Below, one piece after another: positions 31,923 to 40,109 of a DNA stretch of 42,377 nucleotides. Location: the NCBI GenBank assembly GCA_021300575.1, contig JAJTDM010000067.1:1-42377 (forward strand), given 5' to 3'. How positions within the stretch are numbered: position 1 is the first letter of the stretch; every line of letters begins with the position of its first letter. Under the pieces are notes generated by a model. That model ran no database searches and was not told the DNA's origin. It saw nothing but the letters and a program-made list of their open reading frames with translations. Made by a program: the position numbers and the translations under genes. This DNA comes from Rubrivivax sp. (GTDB taxonomy: Bacteria > Pseudomonadota > Gammaproteobacteria > Burkholderiales > Burkholderiaceae_C).

Positions 31923-32930
31923 ATGTCGATTTCCCGTCGTTTCACCCTTGCAGCCGTGGCCGCTGCGTCCCTGGCCACTTTCGGCTCCGCCGCCCTGGCC
32001 CAGGCCAAGATGAAGGTGGCCGCCATCTACACCGTGCCGGTGGAGCAGCAATGGGTCAGCCGCATCGACAAGGCGCTGAAGGCCGCCGTGGCGCGCGGTG
32101 AGATCGAGTACGTGTTCAGCGAGAAGGTGGCCAATGCCGACTACGAGCGTGTGATGCGCGAGTACGCCGAGAAGGGCAACACCTTGATCGTGGGCGAGAG
32201 CTTCGCCGTGGAAGCCGCCGCACGCAAGGTAGCCAAGGACTACCCCAAGGTCAGCTTCCTCATGGGCTCGTCGGGCAAGCCCCAGGCGCCCAACTTCAGC
32301 GTCTTCGACAACTACATCCAGGAGCCGGCCTACCTCACCGGCCTGATCGCCGGCGGCATGAGCAAGAGCAACAAGATCGGCATGGTGGGTGGCTTCCCCA
32401 TCCCCGAAGTCAACCGCCTGATGAACGCCTTCATGGCCGGGGCGAAGGAGACCAACCCGAAGGCGGAGTTCATGGTCACCTTCATCAACAGCTGGTTCGA
32501 CCCGCCCAAGGCCAAGGAGGCGGCCTTCGCCATGATCGACAAGGGCGCCGACGTGATGTACGCCGAGCGCTTCGGTGTGAGCGACGCCGCCAAGGAGCGC
32601 AAGGTGCTGGCCATCGGCAACGTGATCGACACCCAGAAGGACTACCCCGATACCGTGGTGGCCTCGGCCCTGTGGAACATGGAGCCCACCATCGACCGCG
32701 CCCTCAAGACGGTCAAGGAAGGCAAGTTCAAGGCCGAGGACTACGGCCAATACTCGATGATGAAGTTCAAGGGCAGCGAGTTGTCGCCCCTGGGCACCTT
32801 CGACAGCAAGATCCCCAAGGCCATCAAGGACAAGGTGGCGCAGCGCCAGAAGGAGATCCTCGAAGGCAAGTTCACCGTGAAGGTGGACGACAACCAGCCC
32901 AAGCCCACCGCCAAGCCGGCCGGCAAGTGA
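31923..32930 (+). CDS. BMP-family periplasmic binding protein of an ABC importer
   Basis: A 335-residue solute-binding protein of the basic membrane protein (PnrA-like) family. A signal peptide is cleaved after ALA near residue 26; there is no lipobox cysteine, so it is periplasmic rather than a lipoprotein. It has SFAVEAAARKVAKDYPKV and FGVSDAAKERKVLAIG. Relatives bind nucleosides or purines. The 140-base gap to the divergent purB holds the probable promoters; GAGG lies 8 bases before the start. Confidence 0.93.
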   Translation: MSISRRFTLAAVAAASLATFGSAALAQAKMKVAAIYTVPVEQQWVSRIDKALKAAVARGEIEYVFSEKVANADYERVMREYAEKGNTLIVGESFAVEAAARKVAKDYPKVSFLMGSSGKPQAPNFSVFDNYIQEPAYLTGLIAGGMSKSNKIGMVGGFPIPEVNRLMNAFMAGAKETNPKAEFMVTFINSWFDPPKAKEAAFAMIDKGADVMYAERFGVSDAAKERKVLAIGNVIDTQKDYPDTVVASALWNMEPTIDRALKTVKEGKFKAEDYGQYSMMKFKGSELSPLGTFDSKIPKAIKDKVAQRQKEILEGKFTVKVDDNQPKPTAKPAGK

Positions 32931-32951
32931 CCGGCTGAGGCAGGACTGAGG

Positions 32952-33662
32952 GTGACGGCATCTGGCGCAGCGGTGCAGGTCCGCGCCCTGGTCTTCGACG
33001 TCTTCGGCACCGTGGTCGACTGGCGGTCGTCCGTGGCGGCCGAGGTGCGGGCGCTGGGCTGGCCGGTGGACCCGGCCGCCTTCGCCGACGCCTGGCGGGC
33101 GGGCTACGTGCCAGCCTTGCAGGCGGTGCGTGACGGCCGCCTGCCCTGGATGCACATTGACGCCCTGCACCGGCGCATCCTGGACGCCCTGCTGGCCGAG
33201 CGGGGCCTGGCACCGCCCGAGGCCGAGGTGGCCGAACTCAACCGTGTGTGGCACCGCCTGGCCCCCTGGCCGGACAGCGTGGCCGGGCTGCAGCAGCTGA
33301 AGAAGCGCTTTCCGGTGTGCACGCTGTCCAACGGCAACGTCAGCCTGCTGCTGGACATGGCGCGCCATGCCGGCCTGCCCTGGGACACGATCTTCTCGGC
33401 CGAGTTGTTCGGTCATTACAAGCCCGACCCCGAGGTCTATCTCGGGGCGGCGGGCCTGCTGGACCTGCCGCCGGAGCAGGTGCTGATGGTGGCCGCCCAC
33501 CCGAGCGACCTGCGCGCCGCAGCCGCCTGCGGCCTGAAGACCGCCTACGTCCCACGCCCGCTGGAGCGCGGGCCCGGCGGCGCGATGGAGCCCTGGACGC
33601 CTGGCGAGTTCGACGTGGTGGCCGAGGACTTCGGGGCCTTGGCCACCGCACTGGGCGCCTGA
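32952..33662 (+). CDS. HAD-superfamily hydrolase, haloacid dehalogenase type II-like
   Basis: A 236-residue HAD enzyme with nucleophile D16 in FDVFGTVVDW, the phosphate-binding LSNGNVSLLLDMARH and the Lys region FGHYKPDPEVY. The overall sequence resembles type II haloacid dehalogenases, but many such annotations prove to be phosphatases. It starts at a GTG. It sits between the binding protein and the ATPase of the transporter, with gaps of 21 and 6 bases, so it is transcribed with it and may process an imported compound. Confidence 0.85.
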   Translation: MTASGAAVQVRALVFDVFGTVVDWRSSVAAEVRALGWPVDPAAFADAWRAGYVPALQAVRDGRLPWMHIDALHRRILDALLAERGLAPPEAEVAELNRVWHRLAPWPDSVAGLQQLKKRFPVCTLSNGNVSLLLDMARHAGLPWDTIFSAELFGHYKPDPEVYLGAAGLLDLPPEQVLMVAAHPSDLRAAAACGLKTAYVPRPLERGPGGAMEPWTPGEFDVVAEDFGALATALGA

Positions 33663-33668
33663 GTTCGC

Positions 33669-35351
33669 GTGATGCAGCACGCAGCGCCCGCGGCAGGCGC
33701 CGGCCCCGATCTGGTGCGGCAGGTGCTGCGGCTGAGCGGCATCACCAAGCGCTTTGGCGCGCTGGTGGCCAATGACGATATTTCGCTCACTCTGGACCAG
33801 GGCGAGGTGCTGGCCCTGCTGGGGGAGAACGGCGCGGGCAAGAGCACGCTGGTGTCCATCCTGTTCGGGCACTACGTGGCGGACGCGGGCTCGATTGAGG
33901 TTTTCGGCCAACCCTTGCCGCCCGGGCAGCCCAAGGCAGCGCTGGACGCGGGCATCGGCATGGTGCACCAGCACTTCACCCTGGCCGACAACCTGAGCGT
34001 GCTGGACAACGTGATGCTGGGCACCGAGCCGCTGTGGCGGCCGGTGTCGCGCCGGGGCGAGGCCCGCACCCGGTTGCTGAAGGCGGCCGCTGACTTCGGC
34101 CTGGAGGTGAACCCGGACGCCCGCATCGGCGAACTCTCCGTGGGCGAGCGCCAGCGGGTGGAGATTCTCAAAGCGCTCTACCGCGGTGCGCGCATCCTCA
34201 TCCTGGACGAGCCCACGGCGGTGCTGACGCCGCAGGAGAGCGAGTCGCTGTTCGCCACGCTGGCGCAGATGGTGGCCCAGGGCCTGAGCGTCATCTTCAT
34301 CAGCCACAAGCTCGACGAGGTGCTGCGCGTGTCGCACCGGGTGGCGGTGCTGCGCGCCGGGCGCCTGGTGGCCCAGATGCCCTCGGCAGGGGCCACGCCC
34401 GCACAACTGGCCGAGGCGATGGTGGGGCAGCGTGTGGTCAAGCCGGTGCGGGTCAGATCAAAGCCGGGCGAGGACGGCGTTGAGAGTGGGCGCTCACAAG
34501 AGAACGCTGGTCCACTCCCAAGTTCGGCTGCCCCCCCTTCGGAGGCCGCCGCCGGGCATGGCCCGGACCTTGGGGGCCCACAGGCGGTGGTGTGCGAGCT
34601 GCGCGACGCCACCGCCCGGGGCGACGGCGCCTGGCCGCTGCTGGACCGGGTGAACCTGGACGTGCAGCGTGGCGAGGTGCTGGCCATCGCCGGCGTGGCC
34701 GGCAACGGGCAGGCCGCGCTGGCCGAGGTGCTGTGCGGGCAACGCAGTCTGGACGCCGGGCAGGTGCTGCTGCAGGGCACCTCCCTGCCGCGCAGCCCGC
34801 GCGCGGTGGTGCAGGCCGGCGTGGCGCGCATCCCGGAAGACCGCCACGCCGTGGGCGTGGTGGGCGATCTGGCGCTGTGGGAGAACGCAGTGCTCGAGCG
34901 CTACACCGAGCCGGCCTTCGCCCGCGCCGGGTTCGTGCGCCGCGCTGCCGCCCGCGCGCACGCGCAGAGCCTGGTCACGCGCTTCGACGTGCGCGGCACC
35001 GAGGCCGGCGGCCTGGACACCGTCACCCGCCAGTTGTCCGGCGGCAACATGCAAAAGCTGATCCTCGGCAGGGCCCTGGGCGGCGCGACCCCCGCCCTGG
35101 TGCTGGCCAACCAGCCCACCTGGGGCCTGGACGTGCGGGCCGTGGCTTACGTGCACCAGCAGTTGCTCGACGCCTGCGCCGCCGGCGCGGCCGTACTGCT
35201 GATCAGCGAGGACCTGGACGAGATCCTGGCGCTGGCCGACCGCATCGCCGTCATGCACCACGGCCGCCTGACCCCCGCGGAACCCACCGAGCACTGGACC
35301 CTGGCGCGCATCGGCCTGGCCATGGCAGGAGGACAAGCCCATGCGGCTTGA
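33669..35351 (+). CDS. ATP-binding protein of a BMP-type ABC importer
   Basis: A 560-residue double ATPase. The first half has Walker A GENGAGKST at 52-60, signature LSVGERQ near 156 and Walker B ILILDEP near 176. The second half has the degenerate Walker A (AGNGQA) and LSGGNMQ, typical of the nucleoside/sugar class, where one site is weak. A linker at about 263-305 is longer than usual, rich in P, S, G and A. The start may be the GTG at 33669 or the ATG at 33672. It overlaps the first permease gene by 11 bases. Confidence 0.95.
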   Translation: MMQHAAPAAGAGPDLVRQVLRLSGITKRFGALVANDDISLTLDQGEVLALLGENGAGKSTLVSILFGHYVADAGSIEVFGQPLPPGQPKAALDAGIGMVHQHFTLADNLSVLDNVMLGTEPLWRPVSRRGEARTRLLKAAADFGLEVNPDARIGELSVGERQRVEILKALYRGARILILDEPTAVLTPQESESLFATLAQMVAQGLSVIFISHKLDEVLRVSHRVAVLRAGRLVAQMPSAGATPAQLAEAMVGQRVVKPVRVRSKPGEDGVESGRSQENAGPLPSSAAPPSEAAAGHGPDLGGPQAVVCELRDATARGDGAWPLLDRVNLDVQRGEVLAIAGVAGNGQAALAEVLCGQRSLDAGQVLLQGTSLPRSPRAVVQAGVARIPEDRHAVGVVGDLALWENAVLERYTEPAFARAGFVRRAAARAHAQSLVTRFDVRGTEAGGLDTVTRQLSGGNMQKLILGRALGGATPALVLANQPTWGLDVRAVAYVHQQLLDACAAGAAVLLISEDLDEILALADRIAVMHHGRLTPAEPTEHWTLARIGLAMAGGQAHAA

Positions 35352-36402
35352 GCGGCGGCCCCAGGTGTCGCCGGGCTGGCTGCTGGCCGCGCCCTTCCTG
35401 GCCGTGGCCTTCACGCTGCTGGTGAGCTCGCTGCTGGTGGCCTGGGCCGGCGCCCCCGTGGGGCGTGCCTATGCGCTGCTGCTGGAGGGCGGCTTCGGCT
35501 CGCGCCTGGCGCTGACCGAGACACTCACGCGCGCCACCCCGCTCATCCTCACCGGTCTGGCCGCCGCCGTGGCCTTCCGCGCCCGGCTGTACAACATCGG
35601 CGCCGAGGGCCAGCTCTACGCCGGCGCGCTGGCGGCCGTGGCCGTGGGCGGCCTGCACGGCGGCAGCGGCTTCGAGGCGCCGGCCTGGCTGCTGTTCCCG
35701 CTGATGCTGGCCGCTGCCATGACTGCCGGGGCGCTGCTGCTGCTGGGACCGGCCCTGCTGAAGTCGCGCCTGGGGGTGGACGAGGTGGTGACCACGCTGC
35801 TGATGAACTTCATCGTGCTGCTGGGGGTGTCGGCCCTGCTGGACGGCGCCATGAAGGACCCCACGGCCATGGGCTGGCCGCAGAGCGTGGCGCTGCAGGA
35901 CGCGCTGCAGCTGGACAAGCTGGTGGAGCGCAGCCGCGTCCACACGGGCCTGCTGGTGGCGTTGGGCCTGGCCGTGGCGCTGTGGGTGCTGCTGCAACGC
36001 ACCACCACCGGCTTCGAGATCCGCGCCGTGGGCGCCAACCCCGGCGCGGCAGGCTTTGCCGGCATGCCGGTGGGCTGGGTGACGGTGAAGGTGGCGCTGC
36101 TCTCGGGCGCGCTGGCCGGGCTGGCCGGGGCCATCGAGGTGGCCGGGCGCACCGGCTACGTCACGCTCGACATGAGTCCGGGCTACGGCTACAGCGGCAT
36201 CGTCATCGCCATGCTGGCCATGCTCAACCCGCTGGGCGTGGTGGCTGCGGCCGTCTTCGTGGCCGGGGTGCTGGTGGGCGCCGACAGCATGAGCCGGGCC
36301 GTGAACGTGCCCACCTACATCGCCGATGTCATCGTGGCCGTGTCGCTGATCTCCATGCTGGTGGCCACCATGCTGACGCAGTACCGGGTGAGAAGGCATT
36401 GA
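35341..36402 (+). CDS. ABC permease of a BMP-type importer, first subunit
   Basis: A 353-residue integral membrane protein of the YufP/RbsC-like permease family. It has about nine or ten membrane helices and the segment RLYNIGAEGQLYAGALAA typical of this group. It forms the channel with the second permease. It overlaps the ATPase gene by 11 bases and the next gene by 4. Confidence 0.93.
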   Translation: MRLERRPQVSPGWLLAAPFLAVAFTLLVSSLLVAWAGAPVGRAYALLLEGGFGSRLALTETLTRATPLILTGLAAAVAFRARLYNIGAEGQLYAGALAAVAVGGLHGGSGFEAPAWLLFPLMLAAAMTAGALLLLGPALLKSRLGVDEVVTTLLMNFIVLLGVSALLDGAMKDPTAMGWPQSVALQDALQLDKLVERSRVHTGLLVALGLAVALWVLLQRTTTGFEIRAVGANPGAAGFAGMPVGWVTVKVALLSGALAGLAGAIEVAGRTGYVTLDMSPGYGYSGIVIAMLAMLNPLGVVAAAVFVAGVLVGADSMSRAVNVPTYIADVIVAVSLISMLVATMLTQYRVRRH

Positions 36403-37334
36403 CCGAAACCCTGGATCTCCTCCTGTCCGCCCCGTTCTGGGTGGCCGTGCTGCGCATGGCCACGCCGCTGATCCTGGGCACGCTGGGGGTGCTGCTGTGC
36501 GAGCGTGCCGGGGTGCTGAACCTGGGCATCGAAGGGATCATGGTGGCCGGTGCCTTCATCGGCTGGCTCGCCGTGTACCAGGGGGCACCGTTGTGGCTGG
36601 GCGTGGCCGCCGCGGCGGCGGCCGGTGCGGCGCTGGGCCTGCTGCACGGACTGCTCACCGTGACGCTGTCGCTGTCTCAGCATGTCTCGGGGCTGGGCAT
36701 CACGCTGCTGGCCACCAGCCTGTCCAGCTATGCCTACCGCGTGAGCTTTCCGAAAGTGGACAAGCCGCCCACGGTGACGCCGTTCGCGCCCATGGAATGG
36801 CTGCAGGTACCGGTGCTGTCGGCGCAGACGCCGCTCACCCTGCTGGCGCTGGCCCTGGTGCCGCTGACGGCCTGGGTGCTGTACCGCACGCCACTGGGCC
36901 TGGCCGTGCGCATGGTGGGGGAGAACCCGGCTGCCGCCGAAGGCCAGGGCCTGAACGTGGCGGGCCTGCGCATCGGCGCCATCGCCGCGGGCTCGGCGCT
37001 GATGGGCGTGGCCGGCGCCTTCCTCACGCTGGCGGCCTTCAACGCCTTCTTCTTCGACATGGTCAACGGCCGGGGCTGGGTCTGCGTGGCGCTGGTGGTG
37101 TTCGCCTCCTGGCGGCCGGGCAAGGCCTTGCTGGGCGCGCTGCTGTTCGCCTTCTTCGACGCGCTGCAGCTGCGCCTGCAGCAGGCCGGCGGTGGGGCGC
37201 TGGGCGTGGAGCTGCCGTACCAGGCCTACCTGATGCTGCCCTACGCCATGGCCATCGTGGCGCTGGTGGTGATGGCGCGGCGCGCGGCCTACCCGCAGGC
37301 GCTGATGAAGCCGTACCGCAAGGGCGAGCGCTGA
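36399..37334 (+). CDS. ABC permease of a BMP-type importer, second subunit
   Basis: A 311-residue integral membrane protein of the YufQ/RbsC-like family with ERAGVLNLGIEGIMV near residue 31. The TTG at 36399 overlaps the previous stop in the TTGA arrangement and gives the normal length; no ATG is available at the family start. It completes the BMP importer. Confidence 0.93.
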   Translation: MTETLDLLLSAPFWVAVLRMATPLILGTLGVLLCERAGVLNLGIEGIMVAGAFIGWLAVYQGAPLWLGVAAAAAAGAALGLLHGLLTVTLSLSQHVSGLGITLLATSLSSYAYRVSFPKVDKPPTVTPFAPMEWLQVPVLSAQTPLTLLALALVPLTAWVLYRTPLGLAVRMVGENPAAAEGQGLNVAGLRIGAIAAGSALMGVAGAFLTLAAFNAFFFDMVNGRGWVCVALVVFASWRPGKALLGALLFAFFDALQLRLQQAGGGALGVELPYQAYLMLPYAMAIVALVVMARRAAYPQALMKPYRKGER

Positions 37335-37378
37335 CCACCAGTCGAACCCTAGAATGCACTCCTTACCGAAAGGAATGC

Positions 37379-37609
37379 ATGTTTGCCATTGCCAAGATCA
37401 CCTCGAAAGGCCAGACCACCATTCCTGGCGAAGTGCGCGAGGCCCTGCACGTGGCGGCCGGTGACTTCATCGCTTGGGAAGTGGCCGCCGACGGCAGTGC
37501 ACGCGTACGCAAGGCCCAGGCCCTGGACCGGGACTACCTGCGCTCACTGGAGAGCACACTCACGGAGTGGAGCGGACAGGCCGATGAAGAGGCGTATCGA
37601 GACCTGTGA
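37379..37609 (+). CDS. AbrB/MazE-type antitoxin
   Basis: A 76-residue protein with a swapped-hairpin AbrB DNA-binding domain: MFAIAKITSKGQTTIPGEVREAL. The C-terminal tail, LTEWSGQADEEAYRDL, is acidic and would wrap a toxin. The AAAGGA just before the ATG is a Shine-Dalgarno. It is intact and lies 51 bases before a broken PemK/MazF toxin. It may still repress its own promoter. Confidence 0.88.
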   Translation: MFAIAKITSKGQTTIPGEVREALHVAAGDFIAWEVAADGSARVRKAQALDRDYLRSLESTLTEWSGQADEEAYRDL

Positions 37610-37660
37610 TGGGCCGGTGATGGGCTGTCCATGCGCTCGTGACATCAGGAGTTGCGCGGC

Positions 37661-37922
37661 ATGAGCTTCGGAGCTTTCGAGGTGGTACGGGTGCCCTTTC
37701 CGTTCACCGATCGCGATGATCACCAGCGCGTCGAACGCTCCTTGGCCGCTGGATTGCGCGGTGCGCGACCTCGAATCTGCCGGACTGCCCTCGCCGTCTG
37801 TGGTGCGGTTCAAGCTGTTCACGCTGGACCATCGTCTGGTGCGCGGCCGGCTCGGCACCCTTTGCGAGGGTGATGCCAGCGCTGTGCGTCGCGCCATGGG
37901 AACGCTGTTCGGCGGGGGCTGA
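37661..37922 (+). pseudogene. PemK/MazF-family toxin, broken by internal deletion and frameshift
   Basis: The first 18 or so codons read SFGAFEVVRVPFPFTDR, the usual PemK-like start. From 37716 a different frame gives MITSASNAPWPL...LPSPSVVRFKLFTLDH...RGRLGTL to the stop at 37922, the usual end. The middle part, with the RPALV motif needed for RNA cleavage, is missing, and the two halves are out of frame (+1). About 25-30 codons are lost. It is almost surely non-functional, unless the break is an assembly error. Confidence 0.8.
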
Positions 37923-38047
37923 ACCGCGCGAGGACCTGGCCGGAGGTGCCCCAGTCCGCGCGGCGTCTGTGTCTTCGTGTCTGTCTTTGCCCCCGGCTTG
38001 TGGCCTAATCTCGCCTCCGCAAATTTCACTCGTTCCGGAGTCTTTCC

Positions 38048-38212
38048 ATGGGCAACAAGATCATCACCGAAGCCGACCGCCGTGCCACGCCGCCCTCCAA
38101 GGCCCCCACGGGCGTGACCCTGACTGCGGGCAAGGGCCAGAAGAGCAGCAAGGAGCGCGGCTCCCACACCCGCAGCAAGAAGAACCCCGGCAAGCGCCCA
38201 CACCAGGGTTGA
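38048..38212 (+). CDS. Small basic protein of unknown function
   Basis: A 54-residue protein reading MGNKIITEADRRATPPSKAP..., with a basic tail KKNPGKRPHQG. It has no membrane segment or cysteine. About 14 of the residues are lysine or arginine. I do not recognise a family. Coding is supported by codon use like the neighbours and a plain ATG; a weak GGAG lies near 38036-38039. It stands alone between the broken toxin and the FAD dehydrogenase. Confidence 0.6.
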   Translation: MGNKIITEADRRATPPSKAPTGVTLTAGKGQKSSKERGSHTRSKKNPGKRPHQG

Positions 38213-38298
38213 GCGGGGCAGCGGGGTGATGGCCCCGGCGTGACCGGGGTGCCCCAGGGCACACCAGCGCCGCTTCCCGTGCCGGCCGGCGCCTGCCC

Positions 38299-39993
38299 AT
38301 GATCAGAATCACCGAACTGCGCCTGCCGCTGGACCACGAGCCCGCGGCCCTTCGCGCAGCCGTGGGCCAGCGCCTGGGCGTGGCTGATGCGGCCTTGCGC
38401 GAGCTGCACGTCTTCCGGCGTGCCTACGACGCGCGCCGCAAGACGGCCATCGTCCTGATCTACACGCTGGACTGCACGCTGGCCAGCGCCCAGGACGAGG
38501 CGGCCGTGCTGGCGCGACTGCGCGCCGACCCCCATGTGCGTGAAAGCCCCGACACGCGCTACCGGCTGGTCGCGCAGGCGCCGGCGGACTTCCGTGCGTC
38601 ACAGCGCCCGCGGCCGGTGGTCGTCGGTTTCGGTCCTTGCGGCCTGTTCGCCGCGCTCATCCTCGCCCAGATGGGCCTGTGCCCCATCGTGCTGGAGCGT
38701 GGCCGGCCCGTGCGCGAGCGCACCAAGGACACCTGGGGCCTGTGGCGCCAGGGCGTGCTCAACCCGGCCTCCAACGTGCAGTTCGGCGAAGGCGGGGCGG
38801 GCACCTTTTCTGATGGCAAGCTCTGGAGCCAGATCAGCGACCCGCGCCACCTCACGCGCAAGGTGCTGACCGAGTTTGTGCAGGCGGGCGCGCCGGAGGA
38901 GATCCTCTACGTCAGCAAGCCCCACATCGGCACCTTCCGCCTGGTGAGCATGATCGAGAAGATGCGCGCTGATATCGAAGCGCTGGGCGGGGAGATCCGC
39001 TTCGAGCAGCAGGTGACGGACCTGGTGCTCGAAGACCACGGCGGGGCTGACGGGCAGCTCCAGATGCGCGGCCTGGTTCTCGCCAGCGGCGAGGAGCTGC
39101 ACACCCACCACGTGGTGCTGGCCGTGGGCCACAGCGCGCGTGACACCTTTGCCATGCTGCACGGCCGGGGCGTGGCGATGCAGGCCAAGCCCTTCTCGGT
39201 GGGTTTTCGCATCGAGCATCCGCAGGGCATGGTCGACCGTGCCCGTTTTGGGCCAAGTGCCGGCCACCCGCTGCTGGGCGCGGCCGACTACAAGCTGGTG
39301 CACCACGCCAAGAACGGCCGCTCGGTCTACAGCTTCTGCATGTGCCCGGGCGGCACCGTGGTGGCCGCCACCTCGGAGCCCGAGCGCGTGGTCACCAACG
39401 GCATGAGCCAGTACTCGCGCAACGAGCGCAACGCCAACGCCGGCATCGTGGTGGGCATCTCGCCCGAGGACTACCGCCTGGACCCAGGTGGTCACGGACC
39501 CGTGTCGCCGCTGGACGGCATCGCCTTCCAGCGCGTGTGGGAGTCGCGCGCCTACGAGTTGGGCGGCGGCGGCTACCGCGCCCCGGGGCAGCTGGTGGGC
39601 GACTTCGTGGCCGGTCGTCACGGCCGCGCCGTGGCGCGCGAGTTCGGCGACGTGCTGCCGTCCTACCAGCCCGGCGTGCAGCTCACCGACCTGGCCGAGC
39701 CCGGGCGCGAGAGCCTGCCGCCCGCGGTGCTGGAAGCCATCCGCGAAGCCCTGCCCGCCTTCGAGCGCCAGATCCCGGGTTTCTCCCGCGCAGACGCCGT
39801 GCTCACGGGCGTGGAAACGCGCACCTCGTCACCCCTGCGCATCCCGCGCGGACGCGACCTCCAGAGCCTGAACGTGCGCGGCCTGTACCCGGCCGGCGAA
39901 GGTGCAGGCTATGCCGGCGGCATCATGTCGGCTGGCGTGGATGGGATCGAGGTGGCGGAGGCCTTGGGGCGGGATTTGCTGGGCGTGGCCTAG
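38299..39993 (+). CDS. FAD-dependent dehydrogenase, COG2509 type
   Basis: A 564-residue flavoprotein. An N-terminal region of about 95 residues precedes the Rossmann segment VVGFGPCGLFAALIL (GxGxxG). It contains ASNVQFGEGGAGTFSDGKL, MCPGGTVV and, near the end, YPAGEGAGYAGGIMSA, the typical C-terminal FAD site. The family is broadly conserved but no reaction is established. It is probably soluble. Confidence 0.9.
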   Translation: MIRITELRLPLDHEPAALRAAVGQRLGVADAALRELHVFRRAYDARRKTAIVLIYTLDCTLASAQDEAAVLARLRADPHVRESPDTRYRLVAQAPADFRASQRPRPVVVGFGPCGLFAALILAQMGLCPIVLERGRPVRERTKDTWGLWRQGVLNPASNVQFGEGGAGTFSDGKLWSQISDPRHLTRKVLTEFVQAGAPEEILYVSKPHIGTFRLVSMIEKMRADIEALGGEIRFEQQVTDLVLEDHGGADGQLQMRGLVLASGEELHTHHVVLAVGHSARDTFAMLHGRGVAMQAKPFSVGFRIEHPQGMVDRARFGPSAGHPLLGAADYKLVHHAKNGRSVYSFCMCPGGTVVAATSEPERVVTNGMSQYSRNERNANAGIVVGISPEDYRLDPGGHGPVSPLDGIAFQRVWESRAYELGGGGYRAPGQLVGDFVAGRHGRAVAREFGDVLPSYQPGVQLTDLAEPGRESLPPAVLEAIREALPAFERQIPGFSRADAVLTGVETRTSSPLRIPRGRDLQSLNVRGLYPAGEGAGYAGGIMSAGVDGIEVAEALGRDLLGVA

Positions 39994-40109
39994 AAGAGGA
40001 GGCTCGCCAAGCAGGCCCACGCGTTGCCGGGACTGCACGCCCAGGCGCCACGCGGGCTGGAGCCGCTCTTCGTGTGCCAGACTGAAGGCCTGTTGCCGGG
40101 GCGATCCGC

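Noticed and set aside
35982..36398. N-terminal extension of the second permease
   Set aside because: It overlaps the first permease gene out of frame; the TTG at 36399 gives the family start.
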